A stretch of 64,000 bases of DNA, taken from contig JALPQD010000241.1 of NCBI GenBank assembly GCA_023101885.1, positions 2,315,001-2,379,000 on the forward strand, given 5' to 3'. Every line of letters begins with the position of its first letter. Within the stretch, counting starts at the first letter, position 1. Position numbers and translations under genes: made by a program. Source of the DNA: Typhlomys cinereus (lineage: Eukaryota > Chordata > Mammalia > Rodentia > Platacanthomyidae). Positions 63,055 through 64,000 of the stretch are shown here, one piece after another. The notes under the pieces were generated by a model. That model did not search any database. It saw nothing but the letters and a program-made list of their open reading frames with translations, and was not told the DNA's origin.

Positions 63055-64000
63055 TTTCAAACAAGTACATATAATGTACTGTGACCATATTCTTCCATAC
63101 CCTGGACCTTCCCTTTCACTTCTGTCCCTTCTGTTGTTTCTCTCTTCCCCTAGTTTCCCTTCTGTTTTCATGTTACAGATGTACAGATCATGGTTTTTAT
63201 GTATGTGTATAACATCTTGGATCCACAAATGAGAGAAAACAGGCAATATTTATTATTCTAAGTCTGAATTAATTTGCTTAACATGATAATTCCCACTTGT
63301 ATTCATTTTCCTGAAAAATAACACTTCTTTTTTATATGACTTTGTAAATCCATTGTGTATATATTCCATTCTTTTTGTCCATTGTTTTGCTGAAAGACAT
63401 CTGGAGTAATTCCATGACAGCTATTGTGAATACTACTACATTGAATGTCCGCGTCAAATATCTCTGTGGTATGTTGACAAAGAGTCTTTTAGGTACATAC
63501 CCAAGAGTGGTAGAGCTGAGCCATTTGGTAGAACTATTTTTAGGCTTTTTGAGGGTCCTCTATACTAGTTTCCATTGTGGCTATACTCATGTATGTTTCC
63601 CAACAATAGTGCCTCAGTATTGACTTTTCTCTCCATTTTTACCAGCACTTGGTGTCATTTGTTTTCTTAATAATTCACATTTAGACTGGGGTGAAATGGA
63701 ATCTCAAAGAGTTTTATTTTGCATTTCTTTTGTTACTAGTGATGAACATTTTTTATGTATTTCATTGGTTTTATTGGTCATCTGGTAAATACCCATTACT
63801 GATTGCATGTTTGATTCTTTGAGTCATTTTTAGTTGTTATATATTTAGATATTAATTTCATTATGTGGAATTAGCAAGTTTTTTTCCCTTGTTGTGCCTT
63901 ATCTTGATTGTTTTCTGTCTTATCAAAACCTTTTTTTGTTGTATTATATTTATTCAACTGAGCTGCATTACTTCTGCGGTGCGTGTCGTGTCTGGGTTGG
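63055..64000 (-). mobile_element. Older rodent L1, antisense, ORF2 end and 3' untranslated region, cut by the window edge
   Basis: The + strand shows 3' untranslated text ('taatgtactgtgaccatatt'), then reverse ORF2 blocks: 'ccattgtgtatatattccat', 'gacatctggagtaattccat', 'gacagctattgtgaatacta', 'caaatatctctgtggtatgt', 'acatacccaagagtggtaga', 'gaccttaacc'-free 'tagactggggtgaaatggaa' and 'tctcaaagagttttattttg'. More diverged than the L1 at 50623. The last 60 bp (from about 63935) may already be another sequence. Confidence 0.75.

Noticed and set aside
63935..64000. 'tatttattcaactg' near the window end, matching the tail of the young SINE subfamily.
   Set aside because: Only about 14 bases match, and the following sequence lacks a GT tract. 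The window ends before it can be judged.

Overview
This window is mammalian, almost certainly rodent, non-coding DNA, either intergenic or the inside of a large intron. I find no protein-coding exon, RNA gene, CRISPR array or operon that the sequence supports. The long open frames are translations of simple repeats, or chance frames in transposon debris and unique DNA. The rodent assignment rests on B1 (7SL-derived) SINEs, rodent-type MaLR LTRs, a rodent-style L1 3' end present in several copies, and an abundant tRNA-headed SINE whose head reads like 'ggctggagaggtggctcag' and whose 3' end is a (CA)n tract. That SINE does not match the standard mouse or rat B2. A member of the mouse-related clade outside the Muridae, such as a jerboa-like dipodoid, is my guess; the sequence does not prove it.

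Layout. Positions 1-300 are polypyrimidine satellite-like DNA. Positions 300-9000 are mostly unique DNA with two large CA or GAAA arrays, a long (CCT/TTC) tract and several SINEs. Positions 9-20 kb hold MIRs, old L1 pieces, an MLT1-type LTR and a 430-bp CCTT/CCCT array. Positions 19.7-30.3 kb are rich in MaLR-type solo LTRs, one of them apparently nested, with a MER5-type DNA transposon and a 26-bp minisatellite split by a SINE. Positions 30.3-36.3 kb carry three antisense L1 3' ends, one joined to a B1 as a possible template-switch chimera. Positions 36.3-40.8 kb are mostly unique. Positions 41.6-42.5 kb contain the most striking structure. A second copy of an old MIR lies there in inverted orientation, with 168 of 169 aligned bases identical to the first apart from a 10-bp indel. 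It is bounded by an 18-bp inverted repeat and an 11-bp direct repeat. Positions 43-58.5 kb are dense in L1, LTR and SINE copies, including a 2.5-kb antisense L1 (50623-53148) whose ORF2 C-terminal region is recognisable but broken. Positions 58.5-62.7 kb are AT-rich and almost free of recognisable repeats, and 63.05-64.0 kb is an older antisense L1.

No genes act together here. The history is successive retrotransposition: ancient MIR and L1M-type copies, then MLT1 and MaLR LTRs, B1, CA-tailed SINEs and younger L1 3' ends, with microsatellite growth from SINE tails. Family names come from recalled consensus patterns, not a database search.
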